A DNA stretch of 64,000 bases from Ruania albidiflava DSM 18029 (lineage in GTDB: Bacteria > Actinomycetota > Actinomycetes > Actinomycetales > Beutenbergiaceae): NCBI RefSeq assembly GCF_000421225.1, contig NZ_ATWL01000003.1, positions 1 to 64,000 on the forward strand, written 5' to 3'. The notes below the pieces were generated by a model. The model ran no database searches. It was not told the DNA's origin and worked only from the letters and a program-made list of their open reading frames with translations. Position 1 is the stretch's first letter; the number at the start of each line of letters is the position of its first letter. The position numbers were made by a program, and so were the translations under genes. Positions 19,945-28,770 of this stretch are shown here, one piece after another.

Positions 19945-21426
19945 ATGCCTACCACCCCCTTCGACCCGGTACCTTCAGCAACCCGGGTACCCGCCGTCGT
20001 CGTCCGCGCAGTGGCGACCGGCAGCGAACCAGCACCTGTGCTGGGTGTGCCGGTACGCACCGAGGGTGAGGTGCCCACCGCAGTGGGCCTGTCCCGGGAG
20101 GCGTTGGCCACCTGGGGCTTCAGTGGGACGGCGGGGCAGACCCTGGTGCTGCCCCGGGAGGAGGGTGCTGTGGTCGCCGTGGGTGTCGGTGCGGAGCCGT
20201 CGCCTGCGGACGTGCGCGACGCCGCCGCAGCATTCGCCCGGGCCGCTGCCCGGGAGGCCAGGCTGGCCCTGCTGCTGCCGGACGCGGACGACGCGGCGGC
20301 CCAGGCCGCCGTCGAGGGCGTCCTGCTCGCCCGGTACCGCTACGACGAGCTACGCACCCCGGATCCGGACACCTTCGCCGAGCTCGGCGAGGTGGTGCTG
20401 CACGTGGACCCGGACCAGGTGGAGACGGCGGCACGAGGCGCGGCCCGCGGTCACGTGCTCGCCCGCGCCGCCGCGATCTCCCGGGACCTGGCCACCACCC
20501 CGGGCGGACACCTGGACGCACCCGGTCTGGCCGACGTGGCGCAGCGGCTCGCTGACGCTGCCGGTCTGCAGGTGCAGGTCTACGACAAGGCGGCCTGCGA
20601 GGAGATGGGCTTCGGCGGTCTGCTCGGGGTGAACGCCGGATCGGTGCGCGAACCGCGGATGATCCGGATCGACTACCAGCCAGCCGGCGGCAGCGACCGG
20701 CACCTGGGGCTGGTCGGCAAGGGCATCACCTACGACTCCGGTGGCATCAGCCTGAAGCCGTCCAACGCGATGCACGCTGCGATGAAGATGGACATGACCG
20801 GTGCCGGGGCGATCCTGGCCGCGATGACGGTGCTGCGCGAGCTCGAGGTGCCGGTGCGGGTCACCGCCTACCTGGCGTGCACCGACAACATGCCCTCCGG
20901 GTCGGCGACCAAGCTGGGCGACGTGCTCACCACCCGCGCCGGACGCACCATCGAGGTGGTGAACACCGACGCCGAAGGCCGCCTGGTGATGTCCGATGCG
21001 ATCGCGCTGGCGAACGAGGACGAGGTGGACGCCATCATCGACATCGCCACGCTCACCGGTGCGGCGCTGATGGCCCTGGGCCCGCTGACCGCCGCCGTGT
21101 TCGGCAACGACGACACGCTGCTCACCCAGGTGGAGGAAGCGGCCCGGAGCACAGACGAACGCGTCTGGCGGATGCCGCTGGACCGGCGCTACCGCAAGTG
21201 GTTGAACTCCGAGGTCGCCGACATCAAGAACCTCGGCGGGGAGTCCGCCGGGTCGATCATCGCGGCCCTGTTCCTCGCCGAGTGGGTGGGTGACACCCCG
21301 TGGGCGCACCTGGACATCGCCGGGCCGATGCTCGCCGATGCGGACGAGGCGTGGCGGAACAAGGGGGCCACCGGGTACGGGGCGCGCCTGCTGGTGGAGG
21401 CGGCGGAGCGGTTCGCGGCCGGCTGA
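19945..21426 (+). CDS. pepA: Leucyl aminopeptidase (M17)
   Basis: A 493-residue M17 metallo-aminopeptidase that removes N-terminal residues from peptides in the cytoplasm with two divalent metals. GLVGKGITYDSGGISLKP contains the metal Lys and Asp, MKMDMTGAGAI is the next metal/active-site block, and NTDAEGRLVMSDAI is the family signature with catalytic Asp, Glu and Arg. AGAAGGAGC precedes ATG 19945. It probably forms an operon with the AbgT-family gene, an association that suits processing of imported aminoacyl conjugates. Confidence 0.95.
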   Translation: MPTTPFDPVPSATRVPAVVVRAVATGSEPAPVLGVPVRTEGEVPTAVGLSREALATWGFSGTAGQTLVLPREEGAVVAVGVGAEPSPADVRDAAAAFARAAAREARLALLLPDADDAAAQAAVEGVLLARYRYDELRTPDPDTFAELGEVVLHVDPDQVETAARGAARGHVLARAAAISRDLATTPGGHLDAPGLADVAQRLADAAGLQVQVYDKAACEEMGFGGLLGVNAGSVREPRMIRIDYQPAGGSDRHLGLVGKGITYDSGGISLKPSNAMHAAMKMDMTGAGAILAAMTVLRELEVPVRVTAYLACTDNMPSGSATKLGDVLTTRAGRTIEVVNTDAEGRLVMSDAIALANEDEVDAIIDIATLTGAALMALGPLTAAVFGNDDTLLTQVEEAARSTDERVWRMPLDRRYRKWLNSEVADIKNLGGESAGSIIAALFLAEWVGDTPWAHLDIAGPMLADADEAWRNKGATGYGARLLVEAAERFAAG

Positions 21427-21507
21427 CCCACGCCGCGACTCGGTCCTCCCCGAGGGGCGATCATCTGAGGACGACCGGGGCGGCGGGTGCCGGTAGGCTC
21501 GGGGTCC

Positions 21508-22761
21508 GTGAGAATCCTGCTGATCGGATCTGGAGCCCGGGAGCATGCGCTCGCCCGCAGCCTCGCCGCCGACCCCGCCACCAGTGCGCTGACCGTGGCC
21601 CCCGGCAACCCCGGGATCGCAGCGCTCGCGGACACGGCGGACGTGCAGGCGACCGACCCCGCTGCTGTGGCTGCGCTGGCCCAGCAGCTCGATGCCGACC
21701 TGGTGGTGGTCGGCCCGGAGGCACCGCTGGTCGCCGGGGTCGCCGACGCTGTCCGTGCGGCTGGCATCCCGGTGTTCGGGCCGGATGCGGCTGCTGCCCG
21801 GCTGGAAGGGTCCAAGGCGTTCGCCAAGGAGATCATGGCGGCGGCGAACGTGCCCACGGCGATGGCCAGGGTGTGCCGCACCATCGACGAGGCCGACGAC
21901 GCGCTGGACTCCTTCGGCGCCCCGCACGTGGTCAAGGACGACGGGCTGGCTGCCGGCAAGGGGGTGGTGGTCACCGGTGACCGGCAGGTCGCCCACGACC
22001 ATGCCCACGGGTGCGTGAGCCGGGACCGGCGCTCCAGCGTGGTGGTCGAGGAGTACCTGGACGGCCCGGAGATCTCCCTGTTCTGCCTGTCCGACGGCAC
22101 GCACGTGGTCCCGCTGGCTCCGGCGCAGGACTTCAAGCGCCTCGGCGACGGGGACACCGGACCGAACACCGGTGGGATGGGCGCCTACTCCCCGCTGCCG
22201 TGGGCGCCGGCGGACCTCACCGAGCAGGTGGTGCAGCGGGTGGCGCTGCCCACGGTGCGCGAGCTGGCCCGCCGGGGCACCCCGTTCGTCGGGCTGCTCT
22301 ACTGCGGGCTCGCCCTCACCTCCCGCGGGCTGCGGGTGGTGGAGTTCAACGCCCGGTTCGGCGACCCGGAGACCCAGGTGGTGCTCGCCCGGTTGGAGTC
22401 CTCGCTGGCCTCCGCGCTGTACGCGGCCGCGACCGGCCAGCTGGACACGCTGCCGGACCTGCGCTGGAGCGATGATGCCGCCGTCACCGTGGTGCTCGCC
22501 TCCGCCGGGTACCCGGCCAGCTCCCGCAGCGGGGACGTGATCACCGGTGTGCCGGCCGCCGAGGCCCTGGACGGGGTGCACGTGCTGCATGCCGGCACCG
22601 GCACCGCTGCCGGTGGGCTGGTCACGGCCGGCGGCCGGGTGCTCTCGGTCGTCGGGCGGGGCGCCGGGATCGCCGGCGCCCGGGCCGCCGCGTACGCGGG
22701 CGTGCAGCAGATCGCCATCGACGGCGGCCAGTTCCGCACCGACATCGCTGCCGGACGCTAG
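21508..22761 (+). CDS. purD: Phosphoribosylamine-glycine ligase
   Basis: A 417-residue ATP-grasp enzyme joining phosphoribosylamine to glycine, the second step of purine synthesis. It opens VRILLIGSGAREHALA. Later landmarks are VVKDDGLAAGKGVVV, DFKRLGDGDTGPNTGGMGAY and VVEFNARFGDPETQ (metal ligands). GTG 21508 gives the canonical N-terminus; no strong ribosome-binding site is seen. Confidence 0.97.
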   Translation: MRILLIGSGAREHALARSLAADPATSALTVAPGNPGIAALADTADVQATDPAAVAALAQQLDADLVVVGPEAPLVAGVADAVRAAGIPVFGPDAAAARLEGSKAFAKEIMAAANVPTAMARVCRTIDEADDALDSFGAPHVVKDDGLAAGKGVVVTGDRQVAHDHAHGCVSRDRRSSVVVEEYLDGPEISLFCLSDGTHVVPLAPAQDFKRLGDGDTGPNTGGMGAYSPLPWAPADLTEQVVQRVALPTVRELARRGTPFVGLLYCGLALTSRGLRVVEFNARFGDPETQVVLARLESSLASALYAAATGQLDTLPDLRWSDDAAVTVVLASAGYPASSRSGDVITGVPAAEALDGVHVLHAGTGTAAGGLVTAGGRVLSVVGRGAGIAGARAAAYAGVQQIAIDGGQFRTDIAAGR

Positions 22762-22764
22762 CGG

Positions 22765-22917
22765 TCAGCTCTCCAGGTAGCGGGCCAGGTTCGCCAGCGA
22801 CTCGGTCATCCCCTCCGCTGGCAACCAGCCGGCCGACGCCACCGGGTCGAGCAGCGCGGCGAACACCTCCTCCGGTGCTGCCGGGATCAGCCGTTCAGCG
22901 GTGGCCACCCTGCTCAT
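22765..22917 (-). pseudogene. SRPBCC protein with internal deletion
   Basis: A 50-residue frame whose start resembles the N-terminus of an AHSA1/SRPBCC protein (MSRVATAERLIPAAPEEVFA ... GWLP.EGM) and whose end resembles the C-terminal helix of the same fold (GMTESLANLARYLES). The roughly 90-110 residues of beta-sheet between are missing, and the join falls at a GM pair common to both ends. It starts at an ATGA overlap with the upstream SRPBCC gene. It is most simply a full gene collapsed by an internal in-frame deletion. Confidence 0.65.
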
Positions 22918-23516
22918 CGGTGCGCCGTGAGCTGTTCGAGGGCACTGTCCTGGCCGGCGCTGATCTCCTCCGGTGTGGCCGTGGCGGACTCCGCCACCAC
23001 CTGTGCCCACTGGTCGATCGAGGCCTTGGTGAGGTCGAGGACCTCCTGGCTGTGCGTGCTGGTCACCGGTTCCTCGAGGGGCTCTCCGCCCAGGTAGCAG
23101 GACAGGGCGACCAGCGCAGTGTCCCAGCGGGGGCCCACCACGAGCGCTTCTGCACCGCTGCCCGCATCGGAGATCGGTACTCCGTGGGTGAGCTGGAGGG
23201 TGGTGAAGTCACCGGCGTAGGCGAGCTCGACGGTGAGCAGGCTCTCCGGACCGTCGAACGTGAGCATGAAGTGCTCCCGCGGCCGGCACTCCCAGATCTC
23301 TCCGCTGGTGGTGTCCCCGATCTGGTACCTGCCGCCCTCGCGGAACTCACCGGCCACGAGCGCAAACCAGCGGGAGAGCTGTTCCCGGTCGGTGAGCGCA
23401 TCCCAGACCTCGTCGTGGGCGGCGCGTAGGTCTCGGCGCAGCAGCACGGTGACAGTCAGCGGGTCCCGGCGCACGTGCCGGGTGACCGCAGCCAACTCGG
23501 CATCGGTGTCGAACAT
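22914..23516 (-). CDS. SRPBCC (AHSA1-like) domain protein
   Basis: A 200-residue START/Bet v 1-fold protein, a class that binds hydrophobic ligands or partner proteins. The opening segment (VTVLLRRDLRAAHDEVWDAL) and LSRWFALVAGEFREGGRYQI are typical AHSA1 features, as is the WDTALVALSCYL helix. ATG 23516 has GGAGG upstream; a further-upstream ATG lacks one. It is coupled by ATGA to the deleted SRPBCC frame downstream. The ligand is unknown. Confidence 0.83.
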   Translation of the reverse strand: MFDTDAELAAVTRHVRRDPLTVTVLLRRDLRAAHDEVWDALTDREQLSRWFALVAGEFREGGRYQIGDTTSGEIWECRPREHFMLTFDGPESLLTVELAYAGDFTTLQLTHGVPISDAGSGAEALVVGPRWDTALVALSCYLGGEPLEEPVTSTHSQEVLDLTKASIDQWAQVVAESATATPEEISAGQDSALEQLTAHR

Positions 23517-23707
23517 GCTGACCTCCTCCAGCAGGGTCCTTCTCTTCTTCAGTGTGGCACCGAGCACGAGGCTCGGCCATCGCGGACCCGGGACGGTGAC
23601 GGCCGCGGTGGTGAGACGGTCGTCGGGACTGCGGAGGCGGAGCCGCGACCGCCCGCATAGAGTGCGAGCAGGACAGGTCGTGGATCGAGGACAAGGAGGC
23701 CGACGGC

Positions 23708-25228
23708 GTGGTGGACCCGGACTTTCCGCTCTGGCTGCGTAGCACTCACCTGATCAACTTCCTGCTGATGGGCATCGTCCTGCGCAGCGGATGGGAGATC
23801 CTCGCGTCCCTGCCCCGGCTGTGGTGGCGCAACGACTGCAAACCGGGCACCGAGTGGCTCCGGTTCACCCGGCGCCGGCTGCCCAAGGAGGAGGGCGTCT
23901 ACACCTCCCTGATGGACGAACGCAGCGCGCACCCGCTGCTCACCCTGCCCGGCCGGAAGAACGTGGGTCTGGGCCGGCACTGGCACGGTCTGGGCGTCAG
24001 CCTGTGGCTGCTGAACGGCCTGGTGTACGTGGTGCTGCTGCTGACCACCGGACTGTGGCGGCGGATCGTCCCGACCTCCTGGGACGTGTTCGGCCAGGCG
24101 TGGGACTCCCTGGTGGTCTACCTCGGGTTCGGGGTGCCCGCGATCGAGCACTTCCAGCCCTACGACGCGTTGCAGATGCTCGGCTACACGGTGATCGTCT
24201 TCGGCGTGGCGCCGCTGATGATCCTCACCGGCATCGCGATGTCCCCGGCGGTGCGGTCCCGGTTCCCCTGGTACGTGAAGCTCTGGGGCGGGCACCAGGG
24301 CGCCCGGTCGGTGCACTTCCTCGGCATGGTCGTGATGACCCTGTTCATCATCATGCACGTCGGGCTGGTGTTCCTGGTCCACCCCGAGTACAACCTGCCG
24401 CACATGGTGTTCGGGGTCACCGACACCGCACGGTACGCGCAGGCGTTCACGATCGCGGTGGCGACCATCGTCGTGGTGGTCGGCCTGTGGATCGCGCTGA
24501 GCTACCTCACGCTGGCGAACCGGCCCCGCGCCCACCGCGTGCTGGTCACGCTCACCGAGCCCGTGCGCCGCCTCGCCCTGGCCCGGTTCAAGCCCCGGAT
24601 GGGCCGGCAGCGCAGCTTCACCGAGGACGACCTGTCCGAGTTCCACTGGACCAACGGGCTGCCGCCGACCGCCGACGAGTCGACCGAGTGGCTCGCGCAC
24701 CGGGACGCCGGCTTCACGGACTGGCGCCTGCAGCTGGGCGGAGAGCTCAGCGGGAAGACCTTGCAGCTCAGCCTGGAGGACCTGCAGCGCCTGCCACGGA
24801 CGGAGTACATCGCCGTGCACACCTGCATGCAGGGCTGGTCCGCCACCTCGAAGTGGGCCGGTGTCTCCCTGCAGGACGTGCTCGATCTCCTCGGCCCGCG
24901 CCCACCGGCGGCGCAGTACGTGCTGATCACCTCCTACGGGCTGGCGCAGGAGATGATCGACCACCGCCCCCGGGAACCGTTCTACTCCGTGCTGGACCTG
25001 GACACTGTGGCGGAGCCGGAGACGATCCTGGCCTACGAGCGCAACGACCGGCCGCTCGAGGTGCACCTGGGTGCCCCGCTGCGGCTGCGGGTGGAGTCCC
25101 AGCACGGCTACAAGATGGTCAAGTGGATCCGGTCGATCGAGTGGATCGTCGACTATGCCGACTATGGTGATGGCCGCGGCGGAACCCGTGAGGATGCCGC
25201 ACTGCAGGCGTTCAACGGCAGGATCTGA
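23708..25228 (+). CDS. Cytochrome b561-like / molybdopterin oxidoreductase fusion
   Basis: A 506-residue membrane oxidoreductase. The N-terminal half has five membrane segments with paired His residues suited to haem b (STHLINF, RHWHGLGVSLW, SVHFLGMVVMTLFIIMHVG). The C-terminal half (from about 320) is a sulfite-oxidase-family molybdopterin domain with HTCMQGWSATSKWAGV, whose Cys at about 373 should ligate molybdenum, and SQHGYKMVKWIRSIEW. Electrons probably pass between a substrate at the Mo site and the quinone pool. GTG 23708 has AAGGAGG 8 bases upstream. A small ferredoxin-fold protein follows after 13 bp. Confidence 0.87.
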   Translation: MVDPDFPLWLRSTHLINFLLMGIVLRSGWEILASLPRLWWRNDCKPGTEWLRFTRRRLPKEEGVYTSLMDERSAHPLLTLPGRKNVGLGRHWHGLGVSLWLLNGLVYVVLLLTTGLWRRIVPTSWDVFGQAWDSLVVYLGFGVPAIEHFQPYDALQMLGYTVIVFGVAPLMILTGIAMSPAVRSRFPWYVKLWGGHQGARSVHFLGMVVMTLFIIMHVGLVFLVHPEYNLPHMVFGVTDTARYAQAFTIAVATIVVVVGLWIALSYLTLANRPRAHRVLVTLTEPVRRLALARFKPRMGRQRSFTEDDLSEFHWTNGLPPTADESTEWLAHRDAGFTDWRLQLGGELSGKTLQLSLEDLQRLPRTEYIAVHTCMQGWSATSKWAGVSLQDVLDLLGPRPPAAQYVLITSYGLAQEMIDHRPREPFYSVLDLDTVAEPETILAYERNDRPLEVHLGAPLRLRVESQHGYKMVKWIRSIEWIVDYADYGDGRGGTREDAALQAFNGRI

Positions 25229-25241
25229 CCAGGAGGTCCGG

Positions 25242-25463
25242 ATGATCAGCAGCACCTACCGGGTGAGCGGGATGCTCGCTCCGGACGATGCCCGGGTGAT
25301 CAAGGACCACCTCGCCGGCGTGCCCGGTGTCGGAGCTGTGGCCACGGAGATCCGCCCGGACGGCGAGTCCGTGATCATCCTCAAGCACCAGGAGGACGCC
25401 GCACCGGACCGGGCCGTGCTGGCGGCGGCGTTGCAGTCCGCCGGGCACTACACGCTCGGCTGA
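25242..25463 (+). CDS. Small HMA-like protein lacking the CxxC motif
   Basis: A 73-residue protein with the beta-alpha-beta-beta-alpha-beta pattern of heavy-metal-associated domains: STYRVSGMLAPDDARVIKDH, then GVPGVGAVATEIRPDGESVII. Where HMA proteins have GMxCxxC this one has GMLAPDD, so it has no cysteine and cannot bind copper in the usual way. AGGAGG precedes the ATG and it lies 13 bp after the molybdenum oxidoreductase, so they are one operon. Its last 16 bases overlap the convergent acetyltransferase gene. Confidence 0.75.
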   Translation: MISSTYRVSGMLAPDDARVIKDHLAGVPGVGAVATEIRPDGESVIILKHQEDAAPDRAVLAAALQSAGHYTLG

Positions 25464-26485
25464 TCCCGGTCGCGCGGGCGGGTGGGCGCATCCTGCGCGC
25501 TGGCGCGCGCAGCGTGCTCGCGGGTGCCCGCAGCACCCCCGCCGACGCCCGGAACATGCCGGATGTAGGTGGCGGTGGTACGCACCGGGGTGAAGCCGAG
25601 CGAGGCGTACAGCTCTCCGGCGCCCTTCGGGTTGGCGCTGTCCACGTCCAGCTCGATCACGTCGAACGCGCCCGCGGCGGCGGCTGCGGAGATGGTGGCA
25701 CCCAGCACCGCCCGCGCCAGCCCCTGCCCCCGGGCCTCCTGCCGGGTGCCGACCAGGGTGACGTACAGCTCCTTCTCGGTCCACTGCGAGGTGGTGCAGT
25801 AGGCGAGCACCGTTCCCGCTCCGTCGGTGACCACCCGGGCGAACGCCGGCCGGGCGGCATGGCCGGCGACCACGTTCCGCCACCGGTCCGGACCGATCGG
25901 TGCGCTGCCCCAGTGGCTGGCGAACGCGTCGTTGTGCGCCAGCCGGGTGGCCTCGTACAGGTTCTCGGTGAGCGGCTCGGTACGCGGGTCCGGCGGCGGT
26001 ACCTCACCGGGCAGCGGCCGGGCCATCACGGTGAAGTACCGGGCCGGGTGGTAGCCGCGGTCGGCCAGCACCGCCCGCACCGGGTCGCTCTCCAGCCCTG
26101 CCTCCACCCGCAGGTCCACCGGTGCGCCCGGGTGGCGCTCGGCAGCCAGTGCCAGCGCCCGCGCCTCGGTCTGCTCGAACATCGCGGTGGCGATGCCGCG
26201 GCCGCGGTGGTCCGGGTGCACACCACCACCGAGCCCAGCTCGCACGTGCCCCTCGCCGTGGGTGAGGCCTGCGCCCACCCGCACCACGGCGAAGGCCACC
26301 AGACGGTCACCGTCCCAGACCGCCACAGTGTCCTGGGCGGGGTCGAGGAACGGGGCGGCGAGCTCCTCCGCCAGGTCCACCTGGTCGTAGTGCTCACCGG
26401 TGCCGTCGACGTCGGCGAGCAGGTTCACCAGCTCGGCCCAGGCGGGCAGAGACGCGGTGGTCAGGGTCTCCCAGCGCAGTGTCAC
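25448..26485 (-). CDS. Tandem GNAT-domain N-acetyltransferase
   Basis: A 345-residue protein with two GNAT folds. The first contains GGGVHPDHRGRGIATAMFEQ (acetyl-CoA loop RGRGIA) and the second has YVTLVGTRQEARGQGLARAV (RGQGLA) and the VDSANPKGAGELYASLGF tail. This resembles mycothiol synthase-like double acetyltransferases, but also many uncharacterised ones, so I do not assign a symbol. GTG 26485 overlaps the stop of the TNT-domain gene (GTGA), so the two are translationally coupled. Confidence 0.82.
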   Translation of the reverse strand: MTLRWETLTTASLPAWAELVNLLADVDGTGEHYDQVDLAEELAAPFLDPAQDTVAVWDGDRLVAFAVVRVGAGLTHGEGHVRAGLGGGVHPDHRGRGIATAMFEQTEARALALAAERHPGAPVDLRVEAGLESDPVRAVLADRGYHPARYFTVMARPLPGEVPPPDPRTEPLTENLYEATRLAHNDAFASHWGSAPIGPDRWRNVVAGHAARPAFARVVTDGAGTVLAYCTTSQWTEKELYVTLVGTRQEARGQGLARAVLGATISAAAAAGAFDVIELDVDSANPKGAGELYASLGFTPVRTTATYIRHVPGVGGGAAGTREHAARASAQDAPTRPRDRDQPSV

Positions 26486-27579
26486 CCGGTCACGATAACG
26501 GGCCGCAGCACCCCCGCACGCACCAGGTCCCGCACCCCGTGGGCCGGTGGCTCCACATGGAACCGCACCGCACCGCCGGGCTGGTCGAACCAGGCCGGGG
26601 TGGTCTCTGCCTGCACCTCCACCGCCTGCGTGGCGATGAACACCACCTGCGCCGCGCCCGGCCCCCACGCCGAGGGCGGCAACGAGCGCTGCTGCCACGG
26701 GGTGTCCCACAGGTAGAAGTACAGCCCGTCCACAGTGCCGAGCCGGTCGTAGGGCAGGCCGGTGGCGAGGTTCGTGATCATCCCGCCCGGCCCGGCAGCG
26801 CCCACCCGGGAGGCCAGCTCGGTGAGGTTCTGCGCCGCGGCAGCCAGCCGTGCCTGCAGGTCGGCAGCGGTCACCGGCACCGGTGCCGGCATCGGCGCGG
26901 TGAGGTAGGCCCAGGCGGCGTCGCAGGCGGCCCGCTCGGTGTAGAACTCGCCGAGCAGCACGTGCTGGCCGTAGTCGGCCACCTGCAGCCCGTAGTGCCG
27001 CACGCCGTAGCGGACCACCTCCACAGTGCCCTCGAACGCCTCCTCGGGCGGGTCCCCGGGCAGCACCACCCCACCCCGGGGGTGGCCCAGCCGGTCCAGC
27101 CCGGCGCGCAGCTGGCCAGCCGCCTCCCCCTCGAACTCCTCCGGCGCCAACCAGGCCACCGTGTGCTCCCGGTCCCGAGGGAAGCGGCGCAGGTCGGCGA
27201 GCCACTGCCGGTCACTGGGCACCGGCGCGCCAGGGGGCGCGACCAGCATCGAGGGCTCCGGCGAGTTCCAGTACGGCCGCTCGTCGTAGCTGTAGTCGGT
27301 AGTCGTCTCGCCCGCGGCGGTGACAGTGTGGGTGACCAGCAGCCAGGTACCGGCGCCCTCGGTGGCCATCTGGGCGCGCAGCTGGATCAACGCGCTGGTC
27401 GCCTCGTCCGGCACCTGCTCCCAGCTGGCGCTCTCCGGGCGGACGAGCAGCAGCCGTCCGCTGTGCTGGGTGCTCGCCTGCGACCACTGCAGCTCCAGGC
27501 GCACCCAGTCGCCGCGCACGGACGCCGTCAACGCCCGCGAGATGCGGGTGAGCAGCTCGGACTGCGCGGCGAGGTCCAT
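26482..27579 (-). CDS. YezG-like domain fused to TNT (NAD+ glycohydrolase) domain
   Basis: 365 residues, no signal peptide or membrane segment. The N-terminal part (about 1-105) resembles YezG/DUF600 immunity-type domains. The C-terminal 100 residues match the tuberculosis necrotizing toxin fold: DRLGTVDG, QQRSLPPSAW, AWFDQPGGAVRFH and VRDLVRAGVL. The residues reported as important in M. tuberculosis TNT appear to be retained: Arg 279 with Tyr 287 eight residues on, Arg 298, and Gln 333 in DQPGG. The domain should hydrolyse NAD+. ATG 27579 is chosen for the upstream GGAGG; ATG 27630 is possible. It is divergent from purC and coupled to a GNAT gene. Confidence 0.7.
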   Translation of the reverse strand: MDLAAQSELLTRISRALTASVRGDWVRLELQWSQASTQHSGRLLLVRPESASWEQVPDEATSALIQLRAQMATEGAGTWLLVTHTVTAAGETTTDYSYDERPYWNSPEPSMLVAPPGAPVPSDRQWLADLRRFPRDREHTVAWLAPEEFEGEAAGQLRAGLDRLGHPRGGVVLPGDPPEEAFEGTVEVVRYGVRHYGLQVADYGQHVLLGEFYTERAACDAAWAYLTAPMPAPVPVTAADLQARLAAAAQNLTELASRVGAAGPGGMITNLATGLPYDRLGTVDGLYFYLWDTPWQQRSLPPSAWGPGAAQVVFIATQAVEVQAETTPAWFDQPGGAVRFHVEPPAHGVRDLVRAGVLRPVIVTG

Positions 27580-27637
27580 GCCTTCGATCCTCCCATCCCG
27601 ATGGTCTGCTCCGCCCGGAGAGTGGGACACTACCGAG

Positions 27638-28522
27638 GTGACTGCTCACCACGCACCCGCCCTGGCCGGCTGGCGGCACGCCTACTCTGGCAAGGTCCGC
27701 GACCTGTACGTCCCCGACGACGGGTCCGACGGCCGCGTGCTCGTGGTCGCCTCGGACCGGATCAGCGCCTACGACCACGTGCTGCCCACCGAGATCCCGG
27801 ACAAAGGAGTGGTGCTCACCGCGCTGAGCCTGTGGTGGTTCGACCAGCTCGCCGACCTGGTGCCCGGGCACGTGCTCTCCACCGACGTGCCCGAGGATGT
27901 GGCCGGCCGGGCGATGGTCTGCCACCGCCTGGACATGTACCCGGTGGAGTGCGTGGCCCGCGGCTACCTCACCGGTTCCGGGCTGGCCGAGTACCGCAGC
28001 ACCGGCGCAGTCTGCGGGGTGCCGCTGCCCAGTGGTCTGGAGGACGGGTCCCGGCTGCCGGAGCCGATCTTCACCCCGGCCACCAAGGCCGCAGTGGGGG
28101 AGCACGACGAGAACGTCACCTTCGAGCAGGTCGCCGCGCAGATCGGGCACGACGACGCCGCTCGCCTGCGCGAGATCACCCTCGCCGTGTACGCGCGTGC
28201 GGCAGGTATCGCCGCTGACCGCGGCATGATCCTCGCCGACACCAAGCTGGAGCTCGGCCTGGACTCCGGCGGCACCCTGGTGCTCGGCGACGAGGTGCTC
28301 ACCCCGGACTCCTCCCGGTACTGGCCGGCCGAGTCCTGGCAGCCGGGCCGTGCCCAGCCGAGCTTCGACAAGCAGTACGTGCGCGACTGGCTCACCTCAC
28401 CCGCCTCCGGGTGGGACCGCAGCAGCGACGTGCCCCCGCCGCCGCTGCCCGAGGAGGTGGTCGAGCGCACCCGGGAGCGGTACGTCCAGGCCTACGAACG
28501 CATCACTGGCGAACAGTTCTGA
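27638..28522 (+). CDS. purC: SAICAR synthase
   Basis: A 294-residue enzyme joining aspartate to CAIR in purine synthesis. Family marks are YSGKVRDLY (nucleotide loop), VASDRISAYD, VECVARGYLTGSG, FTPATKAAVGEHDENV, GMILADTKLELGLD and DKQYVRDWL. Start GTG 27638 is divergent from the TNT-domain gene with a gap of 58 bases. It is the first of a run of purine genes on this strand, followed by purS and purQ after an unrelated membrane gene. Confidence 0.96.
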   Translation: MTAHHAPALAGWRHAYSGKVRDLYVPDDGSDGRVLVVASDRISAYDHVLPTEIPDKGVVLTALSLWWFDQLADLVPGHVLSTDVPEDVAGRAMVCHRLDMYPVECVARGYLTGSGLAEYRSTGAVCGVPLPSGLEDGSRLPEPIFTPATKAAVGEHDENVTFEQVAAQIGHDDAARLREITLAVYARAAGIAADRGMILADTKLELGLDSGGTLVLGDEVLTPDSSRYWPAESWQPGRAQPSFDKQYVRDWLTSPASGWDRSSDVPPPPLPEEVVERTRERYVQAYERITGEQF

Positions 28523-28618
28523 GCCTGCGGTCTCCCGGCGCCGCCGGGCCTCCTCGATGCCGAAGGCCACGGCCGCCTCACCGACCGAGGTGGGCAGGTA
28601 TCCGACGAGAACGGTCAT
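28523..28618 (-). pseudogene. 5' remnant of a universal stress protein gene
   Basis: ATG 28618 has a textbook ribosome-binding site (AAGGAGGAACCACG) and opens with MTVLVGYLPTSVGEAAVAFG, followed by IEEARRRRE, the first strand and helix of actinobacterial UspA proteins. The next strand (normally LVVVN) is absent and the frame runs into antisense purC sequence, stopping at 28397. Only about 30 of the usual 130-150 residues remain. It is a truncated gene whose start signals are intact. Confidence 0.65.
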
Positions 28619-28770
28619 CGTGGTTCCTCCTTGAGCACGGCCGGGCGGGCTGCCACCAGCGTGCCGTGGCGGCCCCGCCAGCGCAGCGAACGGCAAACGG
28701 TGGGTCCTGCTGCCCGTCGCCACAGCTGCCGGCACAGGCTACGGTGCGGGCAGGAAAGGGGGTAGAGGCG

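Noticed and set aside
28411..28770. N-terminal extension of the small two-helix membrane protein into purC
   Set aside because: It overlaps purC in another frame, and ATG 28771 has GGAAAGGGGG directly upstream.
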